NCBI GenBank assembly: GCA_950022295.1
Contig: OX465598.1
Span: 115,179,001-115,243,000, forward strand
Source: Bromus sterilis
Lineage: Eukaryota; Streptophyta; Magnoliopsida; Poales; Poaceae
Length of the DNA stretch: 64,000 bases
Direction: 5' to 3'
This document shows, piece by piece, positions 10,611 through 21,910 of this stretch (position 1 is its first letter; each line of letters opens with the position of its first letter). Under the pieces are notes generated by a model. That model saw nothing but the letters and a program-made list of their open reading frames with translations, had not been told where the DNA came from and ran no database searches. A program made the position numbers and the translations under genes.

Positions 10611-12233
10611 TGATACGTCCAAAACGTATCTATAATTTCTACTTGCTCCATGCATCTTGTGTGATATTGATAGGATATTGATGCACTTCCATACACTTTT
10701 GATCATATTTGGACTAACCTATTAACTCAGTGCACCCCAGTGCCGATGTTTTTGTATTTCAGGTTTGCCCATTACTTAAAGTGCCAGAAAAATTCCGAGA
10801 AAATATAGGAAAAATCAGCGTACAGGAAGCTTCAGGAAGAGCCCAAGGGGGCCAGAGGGGAGCCAGGGGTGGCCCAGGAGGCCACCTGGCGCGGCCATCC
10901 CCTAGGCCGCGCCAGGGGGGCGCCTGGGGCCCCTGGTCCACCTCTGGCTGCCCCCTTCGCCTATATACTCTCTCGTCCCGAAACCCTCGAGGATAGAACC
11001 CTTTTTCGCGATCTCTCCTCTGTTCCGCGGCCGCAGAGCTTTCAAGATCGGGAGCACCAGGAGCCCTCTTCCCGGCACCCTGCCGGAGGGAGGAACCACC
11101 TCTGGGAGCTTCTACACCACCATGGATGCTTACCGGATGAACCGTGAGTAGTCCACCTTGGACCATGGGTCCATGATCAGTAGCTATGTGATGTTCTTCT
11201 CCCCTCTTTGTTCTTCATGGTTTAGACCTCATGAGCTACCCTACATGATCGAGGCACATATGTAATCTTTCTGCTGTTGCTATGCTGAGTTTGTTGGGAT
11301 CTGATAGATTATGAGACTATGTTCAGATTGTGTTTGAGTAATATATTTGATTCTCCTCTTTTATATTTATGTTCTTGGGTAATTCTTGCATGTTCTCCGT
11401 TGCTGTTTATTGCTTTGTCCAAGTAGTAGGTAGTGACTCCAAGAGGGAGCGTTATGCATGATTGTGGGTTCATGCCCCCTGATGACTAGCTTGAGTGACA
11501 GAAACATGAGTCTAGGGGATGTGCTGTTGCCACAAGGGAGAAAACAACGGTGCTTGTACTTGAGGGTGCAAGGACTGTTTACTTTACGCAAAGTTCTTTA
11601 ATGCAGTTGTCTGTTGCTTTGAGTTTACACTTTGGGTGAGATTCGCAACTTAATACCAGCGAGATGTTCTGGATAGATATCTCAAGGTGGATGATTAGTA
11701 GGTAGATGTAGATGAATTTCGGTCTACTTGTCTTGGCGTACCGCCCAAGCTTTTGAGCCTCTTCGTTTCTTTGTAGCATAGTTAGGATTGGTTTTCGCAC
11801 ATAATCCTGTCAATTGCCCAGCTGTAATTTGTTTACCTTGCATGAATATTTTATCGTCTTTTGGGAGAGACATCACTAGTGAACATCATGGGACCCCGGT
11901 CCATATTTCCACCACTATTTACACATGCTATTTATTTTTTTCTTTATTTCCTTTTCTGTTGCTATCGCTATCATTATTATCCCGTGCGTTTGATTCTTTG
12001 TAAACAACAAGGCCGGAGGGATTTACAACCTCTTTGTACTCGTTGGGAGCAAAGTTATCTGTTGTGTGTGCAGGTCCACGTCAACCGCCTAATTGCTGGC
12101 GCCGTTGTCACCTTCCTGTCATTGTCGGAGTCCTACTGGAGACAAACCTTGGTATCTTCACCGAGGGAAATTTGATGTTGTCTACATCTCAACCTTCCAC
12201 TTTGGGTAACCAACGAGGGGCGAGAATCCATCA
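10611..12233 (+). repeat. G1 3' LTR, full length
   Basis: This 1,623-bp LTR runs from TGATACGTCC to CCATCA. GATACGT (10612-10618) and ACGTATC (10624-10630) form a terminal hairpin. A perfect 12-bp inverted repeat lies at 10885-10896 and 10905-10916, and a TATA-like CTATATAC at 10961-10968. Confidence 0.9.
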
Positions 12234-12340
12234 CGACACGCTGCCGGCCGCCGCCGTTGTGGCACACCTGGGGCCACCCCTGGGTCACTGCCAGTGGGCC
12301 CCTTGGGGTCCAGTTGACTGGGTTGACCATTCAACGTTGC
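12234..12340 (+). mobile_element. L3 large LTR, piece 2
   Basis: A short GC-rich stretch between G1 and the Copia element. It ends with GTTGC (12336-12340), the left TSD of the Copia, and continues at 32392. It is placed in L3 by position and by the runs of gggtccc/gggccc seen in the L LTRs. Confidence 0.6.
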
Positions 12341-13609
12341 TGAAAGGATCGATACGGTCAACTAGAGGGGGGGTGAATAGGTGACTAACAAATTTATGCT
12401 TTATTACCAACTTTTAGGGTTAAGCGGATAAATACAATTCTCTAGATGTGCACTAGATGAAACAACCCTAGGTGGCAAGCAAACTTAAAACAAATATGCT
12501 AGGCCACAATTACAATAGCAAGCCAACAAGAATATAAGGCTAGTACAAGTAAAGTGCGGAAAAGGATAAACCACAAGTGACGAAGAGACGCGGAGATTTG
12601 GTTGACCGAAGTTCACACTCTTTTGAGGGAGTGCTAATCTCCGTTGGAGCGGTGCTCAAGCTTGAGAGCGCTACCAACAACGTAGCTCACCGTATTCTCC
12701 TTTTCGAGTCACGCCCAACGGATGAGCCTCGAATCACTCGGGGTTGGTCTTGAAGGCGACCACCACACCTTTACAAACTTCCCGGAGCACACCACAAGCA
12801 AGGAAGCTTCCAGGATGGACACCTAGCCGCCTAGGAGCCAAAGCTCCAAGAGTAACAAGTCAACGGTGAAGAAATCTTGGGGGGGAAACAAAAACGGTTT
12901 GGTGGAAGTGTAGATCGGGTGAATCTCCTCCAAATCCCAAAGTATTGGAGTGTTCGGTTGGTGGAACAAGGAAGGATCCAAGCTTTAAGGTTTGGCAATG
13001 GTGGAGGAGCTTGGGGGAGAGATTAGGATCCAAGGAGGAAGAAGGGGGGGGGGTTATACCCCCACTCCCAAATCTGACTGTTGTCCACGGGGGACGCCGG
13101 GCACCCGGAGTAAAGACCCCGGGCACCCGGGGTGGTCAGAGCCCACCTTGCCACTGGAGACCGGGCACCCGGGGGTCCAGAGCCCCGGGCACCCGGGTTG
13201 CTCAGAGAGCCAATACCAGGGGACCGGGCACCCGGAGTGCTCAGAGAGGCAACCAGTGGCCCGGGCACCCGGGGGTCCAGGACCCCGGGCACCCGGGGTG
13301 GTCAGGGAGGATTGGGACCTCTCCCTATCTGACCATAGATCCGGACAACCTCGGACCCTCAGCAAACACTTCTGACCCTATTCACCTCTTAATAGTGCGG
13401 CACTACCTATGACTCAAAAGTAACCGAAAAAAACTTCTGAGTCCAAAAGCACGCCGTCTTCTCCTTTTTGGGATAGAGAGGGGACACCAGCATCCGTAGA
13501 CGCCACCGAGAACCTAATGTCCTGAGATACACTAGAAAACTGACATTAGTCCTCGCAAATCGTATTGTGACCAATACCAAAACCTCAATAAGGGGAAATT
13601 GCACTTTCA
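12341..13609 (-). repeat. Copia 3' LTR
   Basis: 1,269 bp, homologous to 31110-32386. It contains seven copies of a CCGGGCACCCGG-type motif between about 13090 and 13310, which give spurious Gly/Pro/Thr-rich ORFs. Confidence 0.92.
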
Positions 13610-13623
13610 ATCTCCCCCTTTTT
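13610..13623 (-). other. Copia polypurine tract
   Basis: On the minus strand AAAAAGGGGGAGAT stands directly before the TGAAAG start of the 3' LTR. Confidence 0.8.
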
Positions 13624-14014
13624 GGTGCATTGATGACAATACGATTCACACAAGTGAGAGAGACAGATAAATCTTAGTGAGAAGCAATGAAAAAAAACTA
13701 CATGACAAGCATGTAAAACATAAACACCACATTCTCACAAAGATACTAGAAAGCATATCTCACACCAGGGTTCAACACAACAAGTACGACATAAAGAAAC
13801 ACAGAAAGCACACAAGCATCAATCCTACTAGAACACTTCTCCCCCTTTGGCATCAAGACACCAAAAAGAGAAAAGCGCGATGCTACCGTAAGATCTAGAC
13901 TCGGGGAGGGCCACTGCCAGCATCGTCATCCTCATCCTCAGGAACATAGGCAACACACGGGTTGGGATAGTCTGTCGCCACACTGTCACGATCCTCAGAC
14001 CCGTCAGGCTGAGG
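13624..14014 (-). other. Copia 3' untranslated interior
   Basis: About 390 bp between the end of the extra ORF and the polypurine tract. I see no coding sequence or repeat in it. Confidence 0.6.
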
Positions 14015-14574
14015 CTAGCCTGACTCAAGAGCTCTGGCAGACTTCTGCTCACGAAGAACCTGCTTGCGGTAGTTCAGCTCCCGCACCTGACGCTGAGAAG
14101 TGGAACGACACATCTTGAAAAGATTGTTGAACACCTCAAAGAACATATTCTTCTCCTTCTTTGACAAGGAAGGAGAATACATCATGGTGCGAGCAAGACC
14201 CGCGGGGTCCACATCAGGTGCACCTCGAGAGGAGGAAGCACCGGCAGCAGCAGACGAAGGAGCAGGCTTGGCCTTGGTCTTCTTGCCAGTCAGATGAACC
14301 AGATCAGGAAGAATCTGGGGCTTGAACTTAGTGTTGCGCACTTGCGGAGAGACGGTAAAATGGCGCAGAAGCTTGTCACGGTCTGGATACTTGCGCTCAA
14401 TCAGCGCCTGAATGAACGGAGAAAAGACAACCGCCTTCTTCTCAAACACACAAGCCCTCATCTCCTCAAACATGAAGTCCAACACGTCAATCTTGGTCTT
14501 CTCATGAGCATAGACCAAGAGATCAATGGAAGTGCCCCAGAACTCATCAGAAGAACCAGCCTTGGGGGACAGAG
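14015..14574 (-). CDS. Copia extra ORF, C-terminal part
   Basis: A minus-strand frame open for about 187 codons and ending with TAG at 14015-14017. It is the continuation of 23033-23868. If the S element and one TSD copy are removed, the two halves join in the same frame. The C-terminal part has a Lys/Pro/Ala/Ser-rich linker (about 14180-14290) followed by a basic, Gln/Arg-rich helix. I see no membrane segment or signal peptide, so an envelope role is not supported. The function is unknown. Confidence 0.7.
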
Positions 14575-14579
14575 ACACC

Positions 14580-15963
14580 TGGTACGTCTCAAACGTATCT
14601 ACTTTTCCAAACACTTTTGCTATTGTTTTGCCTTCATTCTTGAATGATTTGGACAAAACTAACCCGAACTAACGCTGTTTTCAGCAGAGCTGCCTGTATG
14701 GTTTTATTGTGTGCAGGAAAATGGATTTTTAGGTATCTCAGAAAATTCCGGGAAAATTCACAGAAAATCCACGCACCAGAAGCTTCCACCAGCCAAAAGC
14801 GGGGCCAGAGGGGGGCCACAGGGGCCCCAGGCGCCTGGCTGGTGCGGCCCCACCCCTGGCCGCGCCGGGGGGGCGCTTGGGAGGCTCCCACCTCCTCGCG
14901 TGCCCTACCTCGACTCCTATTTATTCTCGTGACGGGAAAACCCCAGAACAGAAGTCGTTTTTCCAGTTTCCGTCGCGGAGCCGCTGCCACCCTCTGTTCT
15001 TCTTCGGGAGGGCTAATCTGGAGGCTGATTTGGCCTCCGGAGAGGGGAGATCGTCGCCATCGTCATCACCATCACCAATCCATCCCTCCTCCATGACTTC
15101 TCTTCACATGTGTGAGTAATTCCCTGCTGTAGGCAAAGGGGATGGTAGGGATTGGATGAGTTAGATCATGTAATAGTTTATCATATTGTTGGGGGCATGT
15201 TGCCTATCATCTAGATTGGTGTTTATCTTCTTTGCTTCAACTTGTTGCTCTTAATGCTTGTCACTTTGGGCCCGAGTGCCATGTTTTCAGATCTGAACCC
15301 TATGTGTTTTCATGAATATATTTGTGTTCTTGATCCTATCTATGAGTTGTATGCACCTATTATGGTCCGGAACCGGCGATCCCAAAGGTGACAACTTGGG
15401 ACACCAAAGGGGATGGTCCATAATTTGAGGATTCCATGTATCCATTGAGTTTATTGCTTTGTACCGGTGCTCTTTGACAGGAGCACCTTAATCTCCATAA
15501 GTTCCCTTTGGACCCGTTCGTAGCGGGATGGTAGGACAAAAGATGTTGTGCAAGTTCTTATTGCAAGCACGCACAACTACCTATGGGATACATGCCTAAT
15601 GTTTGATATTTTCCTAGATGATCATTGATTTTCTTTGTGCCTTGCCCCGTGTTAGAATCTATTACATGTTCACTCTCATCCATGCAGCGCCCAACCATCC
15701 ATCTCCCTAGCCTACAGTGTTTTCAATCCTGCTGGTCATTAGTTGTTACTTTTGCTGTTTACTTTTGCTGTCGCCACCATCACTATCATATTACCTTTAC
15801 TACTTATCTTTCGTTGCAAGCAAGTATATTTTAGGTGCGGTTGAATTGACAACTCAACTGTCAAAGCTTATAAATACTCTTTGGCTCCCCGTGTGTCGAA
15901 TCAATAAATTGGGTTAACTTACGCGCGAAGACTATCTCGATCCCTTACGGTTGTGGGTCATCA
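14580..15963 (+). repeat. S 5' LTR
   Basis: 1,384 bp ending GGTCATCA. It has a terminal hairpin-like start (14582-14599) and a GC hairpin with arms at 14841-14849 and 14858-14866. A palindrome, CCAGGCGCCTGG, lies at 14827-14838, and a TATA-like CTATTTATT near 14918. Confidence 0.9.
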
Positions 15964-15975
15964 AATACCGTTTTC

Positions 15976-15993
15976 TAGCGCCGTTGCCGGGGA
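15976..15993 (+). other. S primer binding site, one mismatch
   Basis: TAGCGCCGTTGCCGGGGA lies 12 bases past the LTR. It matches the G2 PBS except that the second base is A, not G. Confidence 0.75.
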
Positions 15994-16050
15994 GCATAGA
16001 AATATTTACAAGTCTACTTGAAGTATCCTGCGTGCTGCACATCATCCGCT

Positions 16051-17608
16051 ATGGGTAAGAAAGGAGACCCCAAGGTTCCGATCTTATCATCCCGTACAAG
16101 AAAAGGTACTGTTCTGAGCACTAGTGCTACACTTGATTCACCTTCTGTTATGAGTAAGTTTACTTCACCACCACCACATGATGCTTCTACTGAGTCTGTC
16201 ACTATGTCCGATGCTTTTGATGATGCTTCCACTACTCTTGATGATACTACTTTTCTTAGCTACTATATTGAAACTCAGACTGCTAAGGCTGCAGCAGAAT
16301 CCAAGACCGAGACCCCTGCTACCTATATTCCTACCTTCAAAACCTTTGGTTACCTGTGCTTAGATGAACTCAAGGACAGAATCCTTGATGATGATTATGT
16401 TACTCTTGATGATGATTTTTGCAGGGAACTCAGAGAGTGTGTCGACTCCAACCCTGGTGCTGTTAAGGTGTTGCTCAAAAAGCACTCCATGAAGAACAAA
16501 GTTATTCCTGATCCTAAATTTGCCACATCCCCTATATGCATCATTGATCCTGATTATGATTTCTCTATTGATCTTTCACTTATATCTACAGTCGAGGCTG
16601 ACCCCTTTTATGGCAGAGAAAATGATGATACTATAGCACACTTGACCAAACTCGTTGAGCTAGGTAACCTATTCACTACTGATGAGAAGATACGAAACTT
16701 CTATGTGGCCAAGCTTTTTACTTTTTCTTTGAAGGAAGACGCTAAATCATGGTACGATGCACTACCCTATGGTTCCATTAAGAGTCCTCAGGACTTAGTC
16801 CAATTCTTTGTTGATAAATATTTCCCAGCTCATATGCAACATGCTGCTTTGCAAAGAATCTATAACTTTAAGCAATTGCAGGATGAGCACCTCCCTAAAG
16901 CTTGGGGGAGGTTTTGTGATTTACTTAAGGTTATGCCGGGACATGGAGTCCCCAAGAATGAACTGCTTGATATATTTTACGTTGGTTTAACCGATGAATC
17001 CAGATCCTACCTGGATAGTTGTGCTAGTTGTGTTTTCAGGGAAAGAACACCGGATGATGCAGAAGAATTAATGTGCAAAATTGCCAAGAACTATGAAGAT
17101 TGGTCCGTTCCTGAACCACTTCTACCACCGAAAAAGAGGGGCATGCTAGTTCTGAGCCCCGAAGATATGCAAGAAGCAAAGAGGTCTATAAAGGAGAAAG
17201 GTATTAAAGCTGAAGACGTGAAGAATTTACCGCCTATTGAGAAGTTGTGTGAGCCTACTACTCGCCCTCCCTTGGTAGAGGTACACTCTCTATTAGACTT
17301 TACTGAAAGTGACATCCCTAAAGGTAAGCCTCCCGACAAATGCTTAGATGAGCTTGATAATTTTATTATTAAGCAAGACCATTTTAATAGGAGGATACAA
17401 AGTCAGTTGCATGATAACTCTCTTTCTATCAAAAGTTTGTGTGGTGTTCTAGAAAGAACAGTTAATGATGTTAAATGTCTTGTTAAGCATTTTCATATTG
17501 TTCAAACTCAGCTTGAACAAATTTCTAATGTGCAAAAAGATTTGCTTGCTAATAATGCCAAACAGGACATACAAGCTTATGGCTTCAAAACCAGGGGTGG
17601 AACACTGT
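16051..17608 (+). CDS. gag: S gag, open but cut off by T
   Basis: The frame is open from MGKKG at 16051 through about 519 codons. The upstream codons from 16018 lie in the leader, so 16051 is preferred as the start. The retrotransposon gag domain spans about 16620-17010, with WYDALPYGSIKSPQDL and AWGRFCDLLKVMPGHG motifs. An acidic N-terminal third precedes it, and a C-terminal coiled coil (about 17390-17560) follows. No protease or zinc knuckle is reached, because T begins at 17606 and supplies the stop codon. The protein would assemble the capsid. The domain is diverged from G1 and G2 gag but has the same overall plan. Confidence 0.88.
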
Positions 17609-20482
17609 AATGCCCCCGATGCGGTGCTAACTCAAGTTAGTCGCTTTCGCGTCCCACTCGAGTTAGTAGCGCATAAAGAGCCACCGACTCACGACACTCG
17701 CACTCGTGTCGCTGCCGGATTCTCAACAACAAGTATAAAAACAAGAACTTCAACTAAGACATAAATATAAAGTCCAAGGCATACATCGCCATTGGATAAT
17801 TATTACATCATCTCAGAGGTCCGTGGACCCAACAGTACATCATGCGACAAGCGGAAGACAATCACGACCGAGTACGGTCAAAAGCCAAATTGCCCTAGAG
17901 AGGGCTGCACATAAAAGTCCACCCACGGATCGTCGAAGCCCAACTGTAGAATCTACTGGACAAGATCGAACTCATCGTCATCCTCCGTGGGCACCTCCAC
18001 GAAGTATCGTCCAGAGCTCGGGTCAAGGAAGTACTCCACTGCAGCGGCCGATCAGGCAAAACAGTAAAAGCACAAAAGTAGAACGGGGTGAGATTATATC
18101 ATTACAGGATAACTGACTTCCTACGGTACGACAAGTAAAGGTAAGGTTGCAGCCGCACTAGCATTTATGGTGGCTATCGTTCTATTAGAGTAGAGGTAAG
18201 ATCCAAGAATAGCACGTGACATCGAGTCATAAGTCTGCTATCCACCTACTTACGTCAAACATAACACAACCTGGATCTCCTCTCGGTCCCCCTGGACGAA
18301 GAAAAGCACCCAAGGCACTCACACGGTAGGCAGGTTTTAATTATGATTCAGATTGATGTTATTCTATGAACAAGGAGTAGGTCTCAAGTCGTCCATAACC
18401 GCGGACACGGCTTTTCGAAAAGATTTAACCCTGCAGGGGTATACCAACTGCCCATCATAGGCTTTGCATGTACGCCCGGTTTCCACTTGGCTAAGTAAGC
18501 GCCTGAAACTCCGGAACGTCAGAGTCCCTCTAACTAACAACGCACAAATCCGGGTGGCCCCCGGGGAGTCGACATCCAATCCAAAAGCCGGCCAAGCTCT
18601 CGGACCGGCCTCTTCCGTATGGCCAAGTTCGGGTTTAGTCTCACCTATATAACAGGGGACTTCCCTAGCTCACCAGTGTGGACCAACCAGAGGAACTATG
18701 TCTCCGTTGGTCCGGGTTGTTTCGAAAACAGCTGGGGTACCAACCAAGCACACACACGTTTGCAAATAGTAAATCAGCTCAGGCCACCACTAGAACTGTA
18801 TGAAGCTAGGTAGGTAAGACAAGGGGACCCCATAGAATCCCACACACGATTAGGCACGCTCATCAAGAAACACAATACCCGGAACTCGGGACCTAGGTGA
18901 CTCAAATGGAACAAAACACCTGGCGGGAACAGCCTGGTCTCCCATCTTTCGTCAAGTATAAAATTTAACATCATAATAATAAATATCAACCAACTTCTTT
19001 AAATAACATGATATCCCAAACCAAAGCAATAGGGTAAGCAGCAAGTTTTCCTACTCATACTAAGCAATGGCTGAGCAGCGGTAACTTAGCAATACAAAGT
19101 TTTGCTGGGATGTGGGGATCATGGCTGTTTGGGTTTTTCAAGGTGGCATACTCAAAGTGGATAGGATCAAACAACCGTTCTAGGCTACAGCTAAGCAGGT
19201 AGGCAGAAAGGTATCAAGTAATGGTATGAATCTTCCCCTTGCCTGGGTAATCGGTCGTCGAAGCAGACGCAACAGGGTCCTCGGGCTCGGTGTCGGAAAC
19301 CTCCACGTAAGTCTCCTCGGCGGTCTCAGGTGCTAACATAAGGTACCGGCAAGAAAAGGCACACAAGTAAGTAACGGGTACAATGCACATGCAAGGATGA
19401 TATGAGCAAGTTTAATTTGACATGCTGTGACCCTATCTAGACATTTTAAATGAAGGTGGTGACGACACGTCAACAACTTCACATGCAATTTATTTACGTG
19501 AAGATGGATTTGGTCTTAGCCTTATTGTAGGTGTAAGTAGAAAGTTAACATGGCATGATCAACAAAGCATAACATAATTAAAACAACGTGAAAAGTAATC
19601 ATCGATTCCGGAGACGGAGTAGTGTCGGTGAATTTGACACAAGGAAGGTGCAACAAAAGTTGGAACCAGCCACATGTATATGACAATAAGTTAGGGGCTG
19701 ACTTTGAAGAAAGATGATAAAAGATGACATGAGACAAACTTGAAAAGGACTGACGATCATCATTTCAAAATGCACTGAAGTTGAAAGGATGCAAGAAGAA
19801 AGACAAATGATTCTGGATCAGGTGGTCACACCTTGTTCCCATGAGTTGCACAACACTTCATGAGTACATCACCATTGCAATCCTTGCAGAAAAACTACCC
19901 CAAACCCATATATAACATGGCACCATCTGAATTTGCAAACTCAGTTGCAAATTCAACTGGAGTTTAGGGGGCTGGGTGCAAATTTTGCACAACATGCATT
20001 GAAAAAGGTTCACATGGCTAAACCATTACCAGCATGCAACTCCTGGTGAAAAACTACCCAAGATTCATGCATGACTTGGCCAATTTTGATTTTGGCAAAC
20101 TTGACAAAATCAAAGAAAAGATAAAGGGGTTTATTTGCAAAATTGCCGCACTCCAAGATTCAGAGGGGCAACATGCAAAACGGACCTCACCATGATGGTC
20201 AGTAGCTCGAGCTACCCCAAAAACATATATGGGATGCCAATGTTCGGGGGTGGCAAGCTCAAAAGTCCAGATCCCAATTTGAAATTTGAAATCAAATCAA
20301 ATTTGGGAAAAAAATAAACAGAAAAGAATAAAAACAAAAGGAAAAGAAGAGAGAAAAAAAAGAAGAGGCTCGGCCTCTCTGGGCTGCCTCCTCCGGTGGG
20401 CTGCTGGGCTGACCCAGCAATCGCTGTGGCCCGAGCCACTCTCACGCAGGGATAAAAGAAGGCAAAAAAAAGGGGAAGCTTA

Positions 20483-20553
20483 GCGCTCGGCCGGATTCGA
20501 ACCCACGCCCTCCCCTTTGAAGTCCAGCTCGCCCGCCACTGCGCTAGCTTCAC
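20483..20553 (-). other. tRNA-like sequence within T
   Basis: On the minus strand GGTTCGAATCC (20493-20503) is a perfect B box, and TAGCGCAGTGG (20536-20546) is A-box-like, at tRNA spacing. The acceptor and T stems pair poorly and no anticodon can be assigned, so it is not called a tRNA gene. Confidence 0.5.
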
Positions 20554-21272
20554 ACTGCTTAACAGAGGTCAGGCGCGGCACAAGTTATAGCGACGGGACG
20601 CTCTAACTGAAATCTGAAGAACAGCTAACACCTGAACCTGACGGATCTGTTCGCTAAGCAAAAAAAAAGAGCTGAAAAAGGGGGCATCTTGCGTTGGTTG
20701 AGGCTTGGTCTCCAGACCTCCATCGAAGACATCTGTTCCCTAGACCAAAGCGCCACACAGCCGCTGATGGAAGGACCTCGGGACGAACCTAGACGACTAC
20801 GAAGACGCGACTGAAGCCAGAAGAACTCAAGGCCACGCCTTGGTCTGAAGAAACTGAACCAAGGTTCAGGCTTCGGGAGGATCACAGGTGCAGGCAGCAC
20901 GGGCTGTGCACCGGCTACGGGACGGGCAGGGGACCGAGGCGCATCTCACCTTGGCGTCGCGGACGCGACCCTGCACTCGCCTGAGCGGAAGGAGGGGACG
21001 AGGAGGTCGCCGGGGCAGACGTAGCCGAGCGGCGTCGCGGCCCGAGCGTCCCGAAGCTTCAAGGGGTCAACCTGCGGGAACGGGAGGATGAGGACGCGCT
21101 GCAGTGTAAAGGGAACGAACGCGCACTCGCCGGAATCGAACGGGCGTCGAACTCACCGGCGTCGGGCGGAAGTCACGCGGAACAGGGGAGCTCCGGGTTG
21201 GTCATGGCGGCGGCGGAGAGGGAAAAGGAGGGGGAAAACGGGACCTAGGGTTCCCGGAGGCTCTCTCCACGC

Positions 21273-21282
21273 ACTTATATGG
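21273..21282 (-). promoter_or_regulatory. Candidate TATA box of T
   Basis: CCATATAAGT on the minus strand precedes a GC-rich leader with the AACCCTAGG motif common in plant LTR leaders. Its activity is inferred only from position and composition. Confidence 0.4.
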
Positions 21283-21910
21283 AGGGTGAGGTCTCGCTGG
21301 CGTCGGGGCTCCACCAGTCGCCGTGGCAGCTCGCTGAGAGAGAGGAGAGGGGAAAAAGGAGGCTGCCCCGCTGGAAAGGAGGAGGAAGAAGGGGGGGTCG
21401 TACCCCTTCGTCCCGGTGGGCTGAGGAAAAGTGGCCCAGCTGGGCCTGGCCTGGCCTGGCTGGAAGAAAAGAGGAAGGAGGCCAAGTCCTTTTTCCAAAA
21501 CAAAAAAAACAGCAGGGAAAAGAAATAGGAAAAGTATAGAAGGAAAAGGGAGAAAAATATATAAAAATATATTTGAAACCCTTGAGGCACTTGATCACCC
21601 AAAAATGGGTTGGGCAATTTTGAAAGCAAGAAAAAATTGCCACAGCAAAACAGTACCTTTTCCTATTTAAAAATTAAATAGAAAAGGTGCTTATGGAATT
21701 TTGGGGAGGAAAACACAAGGTGCAAAATTCCATGAACTTGATAATCTTGAACCTTGAATTATTCCTTAATTTCCAAAAGTGGTTTGGGTATTTTTGACAA
21801 CAAAAAAATTGTGAGCTCATTTTTTTAATTCAAAACCACTTTGAACTAGAGCCCCTGTTTTTGATGATGGCAAAAATACTTTGAGGATTTTAAAACCCTT
21901 GCCATAACTA

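Larger units (their letters stand above)
4179..12233 (+). mobile_element. G1: non-autonomous Gypsy-type element (gag-protease only)
   Basis: The order is 5' LTR (4179-5486, missing its first ~289 bp), PBS (5498-5515), gag-protease pseudogene (5646-7689), about 2.9 kb of non-coding DNA, polypurine tract (10597-10609) and full 3' LTR (10611-12233). No reverse transcriptase, RNase H or integrase is present anywhere in the 5.1-kb interior. The Athila-like gag, the PBS and the layout resemble abundant Triticeae families such as Sabrina and WHAM, but I cannot assign a family name without a search. The 5' truncation and the shortened L3 piece beside it suggest one deletion removed both. Confidence 0.88.
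17606..21910 (-). mobile_element. T: large-LTR element fragment inside S
   Basis: It starts TGTAATGCCCCC at 17606 and stops where the S 3' LTR resumes at 21911. No matching end (GGGCATTACA type) is seen there, so the fragment is truncated. It shares GCAGCGGCCGATCAGGCAAA exactly (18041-18060) with the L right LTR (43017-43036), and has the same plan: AT-rich flanks and a GC-rich block at 20880-21480. I read it as an LTR of an L-related family in minus orientation. There is no credible coding sequence in 4.3 kb. The TSD cannot be tested. Confidence 0.65.

Noticed and set aside
13090..13310. CRISPR-like array of short repeats
   Set aside because: The repeats are in a plant Copia LTR, are irregularly spaced, and the intervening sequences are parts of the LTR shared by its partner.
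13023..13412. Gly/Thr/Pro-repeat ORFs (also 31650-32168)
   Set aside because: They result from the CCGGGCACCCGG motifs and differ in frame between the two LTRs.
20483..20553. Functional tRNA gene
   Set aside because: A and B boxes are present but acceptor and T stems do not pair and no anticodon can be assigned.
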